A stretch of DNA of 64,000 nucleotides from DATFFO01 sp963744905 (GTDB taxonomy: Bacteria > Actinomycetota > Acidimicrobiia > Spongiisociales > ZC4RG35), in NCBI GenBank assembly GCA_963744905.1, contig CAVUUV010000010.1, positions 62,001-126,000 of the forward strand. The letters are read 5' to 3'. The notes under the pieces were generated by a model. The model made no database searches. It saw only the letters and a list, made by a program, of their open reading frames with translations, and was not told the origin of the DNA. This document shows positions 1 to 8,798 of this stretch, piece after piece. Position numbers and translations under genes: made by a program. How positions within the stretch are numbered: position 1 is the first letter of the stretch; each line of letters opens with the position of its first letter.

Positions 1-228
1 CCACGAATAGGAGCGAGCCACCCCGATCTCCTTGCGAAACGCCATCACCGCGTTTTGCGTCTTCGCCCCGTACTTGCCGTCGATCGGGCCCCGATAAAGA
101 CCCTTGTCTGCCAGGGCCCTCTGCAGGCTGGTGGTGCTCACCGCGGCCTGTGCCGGCTGGGTGGGAAGCGTCGGCACCAGGGACAGGGCGACGAGGAGCA
201 TCAGGATGGGTAGGAGGAAGCGCCGCAT
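1..228 (-). CDS. Secreted peptidoglycan-binding (PGBD-like) protein, C-terminus beyond the window
   Basis: The reading frame starts at ATG 228 and stays open to base 1, so only the first 76 residues are seen. It begins with a typical Sec signal peptide: Met-Arg-Arg, then a Leu/Val-rich core, then Gln-Ala-Ala near residues 27-30. A peptidoglycan_binding_1 fold follows, with the LQRAL...GxYRGPIDGKYG...TQNAV..F pattern. The family binds cell-wall peptidoglycan, and the protein is probably exported. Any catalytic domain would lie outside the window, so the full function is unknown. No Shine-Dalgarno stronger than a short GA-rich stretch is evident. Confidence 0.75.
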   Translation of the reverse strand, partial: MRRFLLPILMLLVALSLVPTLPTQPAQAAVSTTSLQRALADKGLYRGPIDGKYGAKTQNAVMAFRKEIGVARSYSW

Positions 229-512
229 TACCGCTCAGGCTAGGGGACCCTGTGCCCTGCCACAAAGCGATATCTGGGGCTCAAACCGGGACCCTCCGGA
301 GGCTGGAGACCGAAGCCCCGTCGTAACCGTATCTCCGTCTTGATTTCTGGATCGAGACCTGAGCGGATCGGTTCTGGCACACAGGTTCGGGCATTGTCGC
401 CTCGGCTTCACGATCGATCTTTGCGCACGGGACGGTCAGGGTGGCGCGGGACGCAAGAGCGGTGCATATGCTCGGGGAGTGACTGAACTGTGGGTATTGG
501 CGGCTCGACCCG

Positions 513-1376
513 ATGCGGATTGAAACGCGACGGCGGTTTCGCCAGGTCGACGTGTTTGGAAGCGGTCCGATCTCGGGAAACCCTTTGGCCGTGGTGGTGG
601 ACGCTGACGGTTTGAGCACCGAGGACATGCTGGGGCTGACTCGGTGGATGAACCTGTCGGAATCCACCTTCCTCCTGCCCCCGATCAGTCCCGAGGCCGA
701 CTACCGGGTGCGAATATTCACGCTGGCGGGCGAGCTCACCTTCGCCGGCCATCCCACCCTGGGCTCATGTCATTCGTGGCTGGCGGCCGGTGGCGAGCCG
801 GGCCGAGGCGACGTGATAGTTCAGGAGTGTGGTGCCGGCCTCATACGTATCAAGCGGGACGGCGAATCCCTTGCCTTCGCCGCCCCTCCTCTCGAGCGTG
901 AGGGTCCAATCGAAGAAGAGCTGCTGGCCGAGATCGTGGCCGTCCTCGACATCGACCGGACCGCCGTCGTGGACGCGGCCTGGGTGGATAACGGGCCCGG
1001 ATGGGTAGGAGTGCTTCTCGATGACGCCGAAGCCGTGCTGGCCATCGACCCTCACGACGAACTAGTCCCGGATGGGGCCAGTCTGGACATCGGCGTGGTC
1101 GGCCCTCATTCTGCAGACTCCGAGTTTGCCTTCGAGGTCCGGGCCTTCTTTTCGGACGACCACGGCAACCTAAGAGAGGATCCGGTCACGGGCAGTCTCA
1201 ACGCCTCGCTGGGCCAGTGGCTCTTGGGCAGCGAGCGGGCCGCGGCGCCCTACCTGGCGAGACAGGGAACCCGTCTGGGGCGGTCCGGGCGTATTCTGGT
1301 CGACCAGGATGAAGAGGGGACGATCTGGGTCGGGGGCGCCACGGTCACGGTTGTAGATGGAACCATCGCCCTCTGA
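513..1376 (+). CDS. PhzF family isomerase/epimerase-like protein
   Basis: A 287-residue protein of normal PhzF length. The N-terminus has the FRQVDVFGSGPISGNPLAVV block. The general-acid region LSESTFL and the FTLAGELTFAGHPTLGS block follow, and a second half-barrel carries EDPVTGSLNASLGQWL. PhzF is a diaminopimelate-epimerase-like fold. PhzF itself isomerises trans-2,3-dihydro-3-hydroxyanthranilate in phenazine synthesis, but most family members have unknown substrates and no phenazine genes are nearby. The Glu of SESTF is the residue expected to act as acid/base. The ATG at 513 keeps the conserved start of the fold. The gene stands alone, upstream of tRNA-Gly. Confidence 0.85.
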   Translation: MRIETRRRFRQVDVFGSGPISGNPLAVVVDADGLSTEDMLGLTRWMNLSESTFLLPPISPEADYRVRIFTLAGELTFAGHPTLGSCHSWLAAGGEPGRGDVIVQECGAGLIRIKRDGESLAFAAPPLEREGPIEEELLAEIVAVLDIDRTAVVDAAWVDNGPGWVGVLLDDAEAVLAIDPHDELVPDGASLDIGVVGPHSADSEFAFEVRAFFSDDHGNLREDPVTGSLNASLGQWLLGSERAAAPYLARQGTRLGRSGRILVDQDEEGTIWVGGATVTVVDGTIAL

Positions 1377-1454
1377 TCGAGGCCCCGAGCAACCTCTCTG
1401 CGTCGCATTCCGGCCTTCCCACACCGGGTACGAGCCTGTATCCTCGGCCTGCCG

Positions 1455-1528
1455 GCGGGTGTAGTTCAATGGTAGAACACGAGCTTCCCAAGCTCGGGAC
1501 GCGGGTTCGATTCCCGTCACCCGCTCCA
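1455..1528 (+). tRNA. tRNA-Gly(CCC)
   Basis: A complete cloverleaf can be drawn. The acceptor stem GCGGGTG pairs with CACCCGC and the D-arm is GTTC...GAAC. The anticodon stem CGAGC/GCTCG encloses loop TTCCCAA, giving anticodon CCC. The T-arm GCGGG/CCCGT encloses TTCGATT. The discriminator is T and CCA is encoded at 1526-1528. CCC reads GGG glycine codons. Confidence 0.95.
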
Positions 1529-1598
1529 TCTATCAATATCTACACCTCGCCCGCTCCACCAACATCCAACCCCCGCACACACGAGACTCCACCCAACG

Positions 1599-1635
1599 GC
1601 TCCGGACGCAGGTTCCATTCCCATCACCCGCTCCA
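1599..1635 (+). repeat. Degenerate copy of the tRNA-Gly 3' end
   Basis: These 37 bases match the last 37 bases of the tRNA-Gly gene (from the anticodon stem to CCA) with four substitutions, about 70 bp downstream of the intact gene. The 5' half of a tRNA is absent, so it is not a second functional gene. Such 3' copies typically arise when an element integrates into a tRNA gene, but a plain duplication is also possible. Confidence 0.7.
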
Positions 1636-1678
1636 CCCACCATCTAACGAGAATAGGCTGGTGAACCAGACGAAATTG

Positions 1679-1713
1679 CCCGCCTCTTTGGCCCTTCGGG
1701 GCCGGGAGGCGGG
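1679..1713 (+). terminator. Strong hairpin with UUCG-type loop
   Basis: CCCGCCTC at 1679-1686 pairs with GAGGCGGG at 1706-1713, and an inner stem GGCCC/GGGCC closes a TTCG loop. There is no T-tract, so it is either a factor-assisted terminator for the tRNA transcript or another structured RNA element. Confidence 0.5.
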
Positions 1714-2081
1714 TATGTCTAGTTGGGTGTGTCTCCGTCAACCCTGGCGGTAGTTGGAGGCACACTCAACGGGTGTCGCCTGGCCATGCAGGTACCTCGT
1801 CTCCATATCAGTGCATCATCGCCACAGGGTCAGAACCCCGGCGCCCTGGGCTGCGCAGGTCGGCGTCACGCTTCTCTCGTCGAAACCTCGTCACAAGGCC
1901 GTCGTAGCGGCCGATCTCGTCCACCGAGACCAGGTGAAGAAGTCTGAAATCGCGCGCAACGTTGAGCGGCCAAGATCCGGCAAGTAGACGAACCAAGATT
2001 CGACATCGGACGCTATCGGGACCTCCCGAAGCCAGCGTTCTCCCAGGTCAGCGAGTTTCGTTAGCTCCCGTCCCACCCAGG

Positions 2082-3320
2082 TCAGGACGCCGCCTCCAGT
2101 TCACCGTCGCTCGTGATCGGGGCTTGATTCTCGACAACTTCCTCTACCTGCAGGACCATGGCGGCCGAGGCGGCGAGACCGGCGGCGAGGACGAGGCCGA
2201 AGGCGGCGTAGCCGGGGCCGGCAATGACGGCACCGCCGATGAGGCCGCCCAGGAGATAACCCATCTGGGTGAGCCCGGTCCGGGTAGCCATCATCGCCCC
2301 GGGATGATTTGGGAGCTGACTCAAACCCAGGGCGGCCGAGGTCGGGGTACGAACTCCCGCCACCAGCCCGATCAACCCGCACAGGCCGGCCGCCCAGGCC
2401 AACCGGTTGGCCCCGCCCAAGAGGAAGGCGAGAAGAATGGCCGTTCCCACTGCCGAGGTTGCCACGACATGGCGCCTCTGGAAGCGCTGGGACAGGGAAC
2501 CGCTGCGGGTGGCCGAGATCATGTAGGTGGCGGGACCTATGGCCAGCAGCCAACCGACCTGGGTCTCGCCTGCGCCCAGCTTCTGGATGAAGAAGGCGCC
2601 GTTGAAGGTGAGGAAGGCCGTCCAGGCTGTGTAGGCGATCAGCTCGGCTGCTATCCACCTCCTCGCCGTGGGGACCGAGAGCACCGTACGTAGCCGTACC
2701 GATCGGTTGGCCTGCTCTACAGGTGATGCGGTCGGCACCAGGGCCAGAGCGATCAGGGCCAGTGCCGCCGGGACGGCCAGTGCCCAGCGCCAGGAGAAGT
2801 GCTCGGTGATGAATCCCACCACGGGATTCACCGCGATCCATGCCCCGGCGTTGGCTGCTGCCAGATACCCCATCGTCCGACCTCTGTCTTCAGAGGGAAA
2901 GGCCGCCACCCCTGCAAAGCCGGCCGAGAGCAGGCAAGCGAATCCGAATCCAATCACGGCATGCGCCACCAGGAAAAGGGGAAGGACCGGAGCCGCCGCC
3001 ACGGCAATGCACCCGACAACGGCGCTTACGGCGCCTACACCGAGCAACCTGGGCACGCCGATGCGGTCGATCCGGGAAGTGGCCAGAACCGCTACCACGA
3101 TGGCCATGGCAGCGGTGACGGTTCGTGCCTGAGCCACGGCGCTGACCGAGGTGCCCAGGTCGTGCGCCATGGCCACCATCGTCGGCGCCAGCACGGCCAA
3201 CAGAGCCTGGGAGGCTCCGGTGCCGACAACCAGTGGGGTGAGTCGTCCTCGCTTTCCGCCAGGGCCATCGCTCGACTCGAGATGGGATTCGGTCTGGTTT
3301 CGATTTGATTCGGTGGCCAT
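2082..3320 (-). CDS. MFS transporter
   Basis: About 412 residues with some twelve hydrophobic segments, typical of the major facilitator superfamily drug:H+ antiporter type. A short hydrophilic N-terminus is followed by TPLVVGTGASQALLAVLAPT as TM1, and an antiporter-like stretch GFGFACLLSAGFAGVAAF lies near the middle of the N-terminal half. The substrate cannot be read from the sequence. The ATG at 3320 is preferred over one at 3365, because the extra 15 residues are not hydrophobic and add nothing to the fold. The gene is convergent with nothing, and the hydrolase-LuxR gene lies upstream on the same strand. Confidence 0.85.
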   Translation of the reverse strand: MATESNRNQTESHLESSDGPGGKRGRLTPLVVGTGASQALLAVLAPTMVAMAHDLGTSVSAVAQARTVTAAMAIVVAVLATSRIDRIGVPRLLGVGAVSAVVGCIAVAAAPVLPLFLVAHAVIGFGFACLLSAGFAGVAAFPSEDRGRTMGYLAAANAGAWIAVNPVVGFITEHFSWRWALAVPAALALIALALVPTASPVEQANRSVRLRTVLSVPTARRWIAAELIAYTAWTAFLTFNGAFFIQKLGAGETQVGWLLAIGPATYMISATRSGSLSQRFQRRHVVATSAVGTAILLAFLLGGANRLAWAAGLCGLIGLVAGVRTPTSAALGLSQLPNHPGAMMATRTGLTQMGYLLGGLIGGAVIAGPGYAAFGLVLAAGLAASAAMVLQVEEVVENQAPITSDGELEAAS

Positions 3321-3439
3321 GGCAGCCAACGTACGGAAGGGTGCAATTGCTGCCTTCGGTGGCACTACGCATTCAGCCCGGCGAGGAGTTGGGGGTTACC
3401 ACACAACGTCTGTTCAGGCCGGGTCGAGACAACGCCTGT

Positions 3440-4501
3440 TCAGGCCGGGTCGAGCTCGCTGAGCAGGGCGGCCGCACCGGCCCGGGCCGACTTGCCGGAG
3501 AGCCCCAACTTGGCGTAGATGTTGGACAGGTGCCTCTCCACCGTCCTCGGGCTGAGATAGAGCCTCCCTGCCACCTGGGCATTGCTGAGGCCTCGGGCCA
3601 CGAGCCTTAGCACCTCCAGTTCTCGGGGACTCAGGTCCTCGACGATCGGCGACGGAGCAGGTGCTTCGCCCAGGAAACGGCGGAGCCCGGAGGTGAAAGT
3701 GGCCCAGGCCGGCTCATCCGGCAACAGGACGTGGTTGCGGCTCTCCAGCGGGAGGAGCCGGGCCTCTGGTATCTCGGCGGCGATCAACCGGCCCTCCTCG
3801 AAGGGAACTGCCACCTCATCCCGCGAGTGAGCGACCAGGGTGGGCGTGTGGCACCGGGCCAGTAGATCCGTGATGTCCACTTCGCCCCATACCGAGCGAA
3901 GCCGAACCGCCATTTCGGGGGTGGTCGAGATGCGCATCAGCTCGTCGAACCAGTCCTTCTGCTCCTCGGTCGCCCCGGGCACGAAAAGGGTGGTGAACAC
4001 CCGGCGGAACTTGGGGTCGGATTCTCCCCACCCGACTCTGACGATGGACTGAAGTAGCTCCGCCTCGGCTCGTTGCTCGTCACTGAGACCGCGGCGATGG
4101 CGGCCCCGGGCATAGGCACCGCACAGGATGAGCCGGCTAACCCGGTCGGGGTGCTCCACGGCATAGCGGATGGCGGCGGTACCGCCCTGGGAGATCCCCA
4201 GCAGTGTGAAGCGATCCAGCTCCGCACTGTCGATGACCGTTTCGAGATCACCGACGAAAGCGTCGAAGCTCAACTCGGCCGGGTCCCGGTCGGAGAGCCC
4301 GCAGCCGCGTTCGTCGTAGCGGATCACCCGATGTCCTCGGCCCAGCTCATCCCACCAGTGCCGCCACAGCGGACTCTGCCAGTCGAATTCCAGGTGCGTG
4401 ACCCAGTTCGCCACCTTGACGATCGGGGGTCCCTTGCCGAAGGTGGCATAGGCAAGACGCACTCCGTCGGGCGCCGTGCAGAAACGAATCTGCTGCTCCA
4501 T
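3440..4501 (-). CDS. Alpha/beta hydrolase fused to a LuxR-type DNA-binding domain
   Basis: 353 residues in two parts. Residues 1-275 are an alpha/beta hydrolase with an RYDERGCGLSD strand-turn, nucleophile elbow GISQG, acid region TPTLVAHSRDEVAVP and a catalytic-type His in ESRNHVLL. Residues 285-350 are a LuxR/GerE helix-turn-helix (LSPRELEVLRLVARGLSNAQ...LSPRTVERHLSNIYAKLGL). This architecture, a hydrolase fold used as a possible ligand-sensing or signal-cleaving domain joined to a DNA-binding domain, is known in actinobacteria and proteobacteria, but its ligands are mostly unknown. It may regulate the adjacent MFS gene on the same strand, which is an inference from position only. Confidence 0.9.
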   Translation of the reverse strand: MEQQIRFCTAPDGVRLAYATFGKGPPIVKVANWVTHLEFDWQSPLWRHWWDELGRGHRVIRYDERGCGLSDRDPAELSFDAFVGDLETVIDSAELDRFTLLGISQGGTAAIRYAVEHPDRVSRLILCGAYARGRHRRGLSDEQRAEAELLQSIVRVGWGESDPKFRRVFTTLFVPGATEEQKDWFDELMRISTTPEMAVRLRSVWGEVDITDLLARCHTPTLVAHSRDEVAVPFEEGRLIAAEIPEARLLPLESRNHVLLPDEPAWATFTSGLRRFLGEAPAPSPIVEDLSPRELEVLRLVARGLSNAQVAGRLYLSPRTVERHLSNIYAKLGLSGKSARAGAAALLSELDPA

Positions 4502-4647
4502 CGAGCCCCAGGCTAAGGAGTACTGAGGCTGGACGACGCAAAGGGCTTCACTCTGTGAACATTCGTCGCGGCGTTAGCCGCGAAAAGGTTCACAGACAGG
4601 GAGATCCTCCGACGAGGGTGGACCCGTCGACGATGGAAGGAGAGGCA

Positions 4648-6204
4648 ATGTCGGGAGGGGTGGAGATAGAAATCAGCCGCAAGCCGATGACCATTGACGA
4701 GGTGAGCTCGGTTGCCGAGGGGTCGCCGGTGCGACTGTCCGGGGAAGTCGTCGAACTGATCCTCCACAGCCGTCGAGTACTGGACGAGGCGATCGAGCGG
4801 GGCGACGCCATCTACGGCGCTACCACCGGACTGGGTCACGCCCGCAACCACCAGCTCTCCGCCGGGGAGATGGAACTGATCCAGGCCACCTATGCGGAGA
4901 TGCATGTGGGAGCCATGGGTGGACAACTCCCGGTGGACCGGGTCCGCGCAGCGATGGTGGTCCGCCTGAACGGCTTCGCCCGAGGCGGGTCGGGGATCTC
5001 CCTGCCGGTGGCCGAGACTCTGGCCGCGTTTCTCAACCACGGCATCCACCCTCTCATCCCGGAACACGGCTCGGTGGGAGCGGGCGATCTGAGTCAGCTG
5101 GCGGTGCTCGCTCGTGCCCTCATCGGGAGGGGGCAGGTGGCGATGGCCGATGCCCGGCGACCCGCCGCCGAGGCCCTGGCCGGCCTCGGTCTGGCTCCGG
5201 TCGCGTTCAAACCCAAGGACGCCCTCACCGTCTTCTCCTCCAACGCCGTTGCGGTGGGCCACGCTGCTCTCCTGGTGACCCGGCTCGAGCAGCTGATGGA
5301 CCTGGCCGATCTGGTGGCGGCCCTGGCGATGGAAGCCGTGTCGGCCAACACCTCGATCATCGATCCGGCAGTGGCCGTTGCCAGGGCGAGCAGCGGCCAG
5401 GAGGCCACCTCGGCCAACCTACGCGCCGCCCTGTCGGGTAGCACCCGGGTCGGGACCGGTCCGGGCGTCTCGGTCCAGGACCCACTCAGCTTCAGGGTGA
5501 TTCCCCAGGTGCACGGTGCCCTGCGCGACATCGTCGACGGCTTCACCGATGCAGTGCTCTCCGAACTCAATGCGACTGCCGACAACCCCATGGTCGACCT
5601 GGCCACGGGACGTGTCTTGTCGAACGGGAACTTCCATCCGATGAACCTGGCCCTTGCCGCCGACTCGGTTCGGGTCGCTCTGGCCCATGTCGGGATGCTG
5701 TGCGACAGGAGAATGGGGCAACTCTGGGACAACCTGGTCAGTTCGATCCTGCCCCAGGAGGGCAAAGCAGATGTCGCCGCCCTCGCCCAGGGCGGGCGAC
5801 CCGAGATGGCCGGGCTGGGGCTTCGCTATCCGGCCGCCAGCCGCTACACGCGCCTGCGCCATCTGGCCAACCCGATCACCCTGGACGTGCCGGTCCTGGA
5901 TCTGTCGGTGGAAGACCACGCCACCAACGCCCCCGAGGCTCTGGACCTGGTGGAGGAGGCGATAGACCTGGTCGAAGATCTGCTGGCGGTCGAGTTGCTG
6001 CTGGCCATTCCGACCCTCGGCCATCCCATACCCCTCGCCGATCTGGGCGAGGGCACCCGTTCTCTGGCGGACGGAGTGGTGAAGACTCTGGCCGGGCTGC
6101 CCTCCGATACCCAACCCGACGCGGTGCACGGTCTGGTTCGGAAAGCCATGAAGCAGGGGTCCCCCGGATTCCGGGAGGCGACCGGCCGCTCCCACCGGAG
6201 CTAA
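4648..6204 (+). CDS. Histidine/aromatic ammonia-lyase homologue lacking the MIO serine
   Basis: 518 residues, normal HAL/PAL length and fold. The ATG at 4648 has GGAAGGAGAGG upstream; the ATG at 4555 would add 31 unlikely residues. Family motifs retained are the YGATTG tyrosine (56), Asn in SSNA (199), Arg in SFR (283), the Phe of NGNFH (329) and the Glu of VEDHATNA (422). The Ala-Ser-Gly that cyclises to the MIO prosthetic group is missing: GSVGASGDL of the family reads GSVGAGDL here (141-148), one residue shorter. The catalytic Tyr of QDPYSLR is Leu (QDPLSFR, 280). It therefore cannot make canonical MIO and is probably not an active histidase. No hut genes are adjacent. Confidence 0.85.
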   Translation: MSGGVEIEISRKPMTIDEVSSVAEGSPVRLSGEVVELILHSRRVLDEAIERGDAIYGATTGLGHARNHQLSAGEMELIQATYAEMHVGAMGGQLPVDRVRAAMVVRLNGFARGGSGISLPVAETLAAFLNHGIHPLIPEHGSVGAGDLSQLAVLARALIGRGQVAMADARRPAAEALAGLGLAPVAFKPKDALTVFSSNAVAVGHAALLVTRLEQLMDLADLVAALAMEAVSANTSIIDPAVAVARASSGQEATSANLRAALSGSTRVGTGPGVSVQDPLSFRVIPQVHGALRDIVDGFTDAVLSELNATADNPMVDLATGRVLSNGNFHPMNLALAADSVRVALAHVGMLCDRRMGQLWDNLVSSILPQEGKADVAALAQGGRPEMAGLGLRYPAASRYTRLRHLANPITLDVPVLDLSVEDHATNAPEALDLVEEAIDLVEDLLAVELLLAIPTLGHPIPLADLGEGTRSLADGVVKTLAGLPSDTQPDAVHGLVRKAMKQGSPGFREATGRSHRS

Positions 6205-6233
6205 CCGTCGGTGACGGGCACAATGGGCCACCG

Positions 6234-8016
6234 ATGGGTTGGCGGGACGACGAGCTTCAGACGATAACCGTTGACGACGCACCGGAGCCCGGTGGCGGAG
6301 ACTCCGCTCGCCGACCTTCGCTGTGGCTGGTGGGCACGCTGCTGTTGGGGGCGGTTCTCGCCATGGTGGGGGTGTCACGACGCGGCCCACCTCCCCCGAC
6401 CACCGTTCCCCCGGTTCCCGAGATCGAAACTACGACCACGACCACCACCCTCCCGGCCCCCGACACGGCCTTCGACAGCGAGTCGGCCCTGACCTGGTCT
6501 CCGGCGTCGGGACTGACCGACGTCACCCACCTCCGTTCAGTGACCCAACTCGGGCAGGCCTGGTATCTGGCGGCCGACACCGACAACGGCTCGGCTCTCT
6601 ACACGTCGCCGACGGGGATTAGATGGGAACACCTGCCCGTCCCTGCCGGGCCGGGGGGGGAAGAGGCGGACCTGGGCTATCTGGTGCGGGTAGGAACGAA
6701 ACTGGCCGCGGTAGGCAGCTTCGTGCGTCAAGATGGCAACCAAATCGGAGCGGTGTGGTGGTCACCGGATGGGAGTGAGTGGAACATGGATCCGCTGCCT
6801 GTCACAGAGCCCGCCGACGTCCCGCCCGGCACCCGAAGCACGGTGTACGTGACCGGGGCGGCCCGGGCCGGCGGCAACCTGGTGGTGACGGCAGGCGTGG
6901 TCTTCACCACCGTTCCCCGGCCGCTCACCAGCACCGGGGCGGGAGGAGCGGCTCCGAGCTGGGTGCCACCGGAGTGGGATGCCGCGGTGCAGTCATCGGA
7001 GGATCTACCGCTGAGCCTGTCATCGGAAGGGGTCGCCCTGGTGGTGGGGCCCTTCGTGGCCGATTTTCGGACATGGCAACAGCTCGGGTTCACCTACTAC
7101 CGGAGCTCCACATACGAGATGTGGGTGGGATACCCACCAGATCCGATGAATCCTGTCCCCAGTCCGGGAACCGGGATTCCGCCCCTTGGGAGCGCGCCCC
7201 GACAACGGCGATGGATACGGCCTGACCTCCAGGTCCCGTCTGATGACATCATCCGACGGCACCCGGTGGGCACTGACCGACTCCCGCTCAGACGTGCAAT
7301 CCGTGGCTCCCTGGCAGCGCGGCTGGGTCCGCAGCCTCGGCGATCAGATCGACTACTCGCCGGACGCCGATTGGGAAACCATCACGCCGGACAGTTTCCT
7401 GGGGCGGGACTGGCATGTGGAGAACATCGAGTCCTCAGACCTGGGAATCGCCGGGCTGGCCATCGGGTTCGGGCCTGCGACCGAACCCGGCCGGGCGGAC
7501 GTCTTGCGACAGGAGACGGACGACGACGGGTCCGTCCTCTACACGCTCGATCCCGGCGCCGGGATGCTGTCGGTCCCCACGACGGAGGGAGGCGAGGTCA
7601 ACTTCGACCTGAACCGGGGTGATATGTTCTACGTCTCGGCGAGTGGCGAATCCACCCTGATCCCGACCTCGTATGCCCAGCCGCCCGACACGCCGAACGG
7701 CTCGGTGTCTCTGCGGGGTACCGACCTCGTCTTCGGCGACGGAGAAGGCCACGAACTGGGGAGCATGCCGGTCAGCCGGTGGACCATCGCCTGGGAGGCT
7801 CTCATGTCCGGGCATACATTCAGGCCGGACATGGCTTTAGTCCACTCGCCCGACGGAGTGCGCTGGTCGGCACGTCGAGGGAGCGGGATCGCCGGATCGC
7901 TGGCTGAGGGCATCGACTCGTTCGTCCTGGCCGACAGATTCGTTCTGGTGAGGCTGATCGGCGAAGACGCCCCGCCGGTGTGGGTGGGCTCGGGGCGCCC
8001 CCACTTCGGCGGGTAG
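6234..8016 (+). CDS. Membrane-anchored propeller-like protein, frameshifted
   Basis: Two frames together encode about 594 residues. Frame 1 starts at ATG 6234 and frame 2 continues from about 7150-7190 to 8016; the +1 shift lies in a C/G-rich stretch. The N-terminus is cytoplasmic, followed by one transmembrane helix (WLVGTLLLGAVLAMVGV, about residues 31-47) and a Pro/Thr linker. The outer domain has repeated W-SPDG-W and YTSPTGIRWE units like BNR/sialidase-type beta-propeller blades. A homologue of the same architecture lies at 34617-36563. No enzymatic residues are recognised. It is probably an extracytoplasmic binding or scaffold protein. The shift may be a sequencing error or a true break. 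Confidence 0.65.
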
Positions 8017-8026
8017 GATCCCCGCC

Positions 8027-8587
8027 GTGATCTTCTCCGACCACTCGATCCGGGAGGCCATCGCCGAGGGGCGGATCGCCATCGACCCGTTCGAGTCGTC
8101 CTTCGTACAACCGTCCAGTGTCGACCTGAGAGTCGACAGCGGCTTTCGGGTTTTCCAGAACCATCGCCACCCTTCCATCGATCCCCGCTCGCCCCAGGAA
8201 GACCTCACCAGGCTGGTCGAGGTGGGGAACGAGCCGTTCATGCTCCATCCCGGCGAGTTCGTGCTCGGCGCAACCCTGGAGAAGGTCCGACTGGGAGTCG
8301 ACGTCGTCGCTCGCCTGGAGGGGAAATCCTCCCTGGGACGACTGGGGCTGTTGATCCACTCCACAGCCGGGTTCATCGATCCTGGCTTCGAAGGAGCCAT
8401 CACCCTGGAGCTGTCCAACGTCGCCACATTGCCCATCGCCATCTATCCGGGGATGAAAATCGGTCAGATCAGCTTCTATCAGATGACAACGCCAGCCGAT
8501 CATCCCTACGGGTCTCCCGAGCTGGGCTCCAAGTATCAGGGCCAGAGCGGACCCACTCCCAGCAGAGCCCACCGCGACTTTCCCTAA
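8027..8587 (+). CDS. dcd: dCTP deaminase, probably bifunctional dCTP deaminase/dUTPase
   Basis: 186 residues of the trimeric dUTPase/Dcd fold. Key blocks are QPSSVDLRV, FVLGATLEKV, RLEGKSSLGRLGLL, HSTAGFIDPGFEG, ITLELSN, PGMKIGQ and the C-terminal GSKYQGQSGPTPSR lid. The sequence is very close to the mycobacterial type that converts dCTP to dUMP in one protein, supplying dTMP synthesis, so bifunctionality is likely. Translation starts at GTG 8027; the preceding gene ends 10 bp upstream, so they may be co-transcribed. A strong hairpin follows at 8703. Confidence 0.92.
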   Translation: MIFSDHSIREAIAEGRIAIDPFESSFVQPSSVDLRVDSGFRVFQNHRHPSIDPRSPQEDLTRLVEVGNEPFMLHPGEFVLGATLEKVRLGVDVVARLEGKSSLGRLGLLIHSTAGFIDPGFEGAITLELSNVATLPIAIYPGMKIGQISFYQMTTPADHPYGSPELGSKYQGQSGPTPSRAHRDFP

Positions 8588-8702
8588 AGAAGTCAAAGTG
8601 GGCGCCGATAAGGTCAACGACAAACCACGGACCCACGTTGATCCTCCTTCCTCGGAGTCCCTTCCTCCTCCGATGCTCCCCCTTCAGGATCCGTGGAGAG
8701 TG

Positions 8703-8731
8703 AGAGGCCCCGGCGTAACGCCGGGGCCTCT
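8703..8731 (+). terminator. Hairpin terminator between convergent dcd and MarR genes
   Basis: The perfect 13-bp inverted repeat AGAGGCCCCGGCG / CGCCGGGGCCTCT has a TAA loop and is followed by TACATTTGT. Its symmetry suits bidirectional termination. Confidence 0.75.
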
Positions 8732-8798
8732 ACATTTGTCTTCACCTCGCTCGATCTCTGCCCGGAGCCCGGCCCCGCGACCAGACCGGCCGTCATGA

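Larger units (their letters stand above)
1529..2081. other. Gene-poor stretch downstream of tRNA-Gly
   Basis: No convincing gene is present. The stretch holds the decayed tRNA 3' copy and the hairpin at 1679-1713. On the minus strand two short overlapping frames (about 1891-2076 and 1808-1996) read as soluble-protein-like sequence and could be one gene broken by a frameshift. I do not recognise a family in them and make no CDS call. Confidence 0.4.

Noticed and set aside
513..901. Additional open frames across the PhzF gene on both strands
   Set aside because: They are high-GC shadow frames; the PhzF frame carries all family motifs.
1599..1635. Second tRNA gene
   Set aside because: Only the 3' half is present; there is no acceptor 5' strand or D-arm.
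5419..6390. Long antisense frame under the ammonia-lyase gene
   Set aside because: It has no recognised motifs, low-complexity Pro/Arg/Gly content, and lies wholly antisense to a well-conserved gene.
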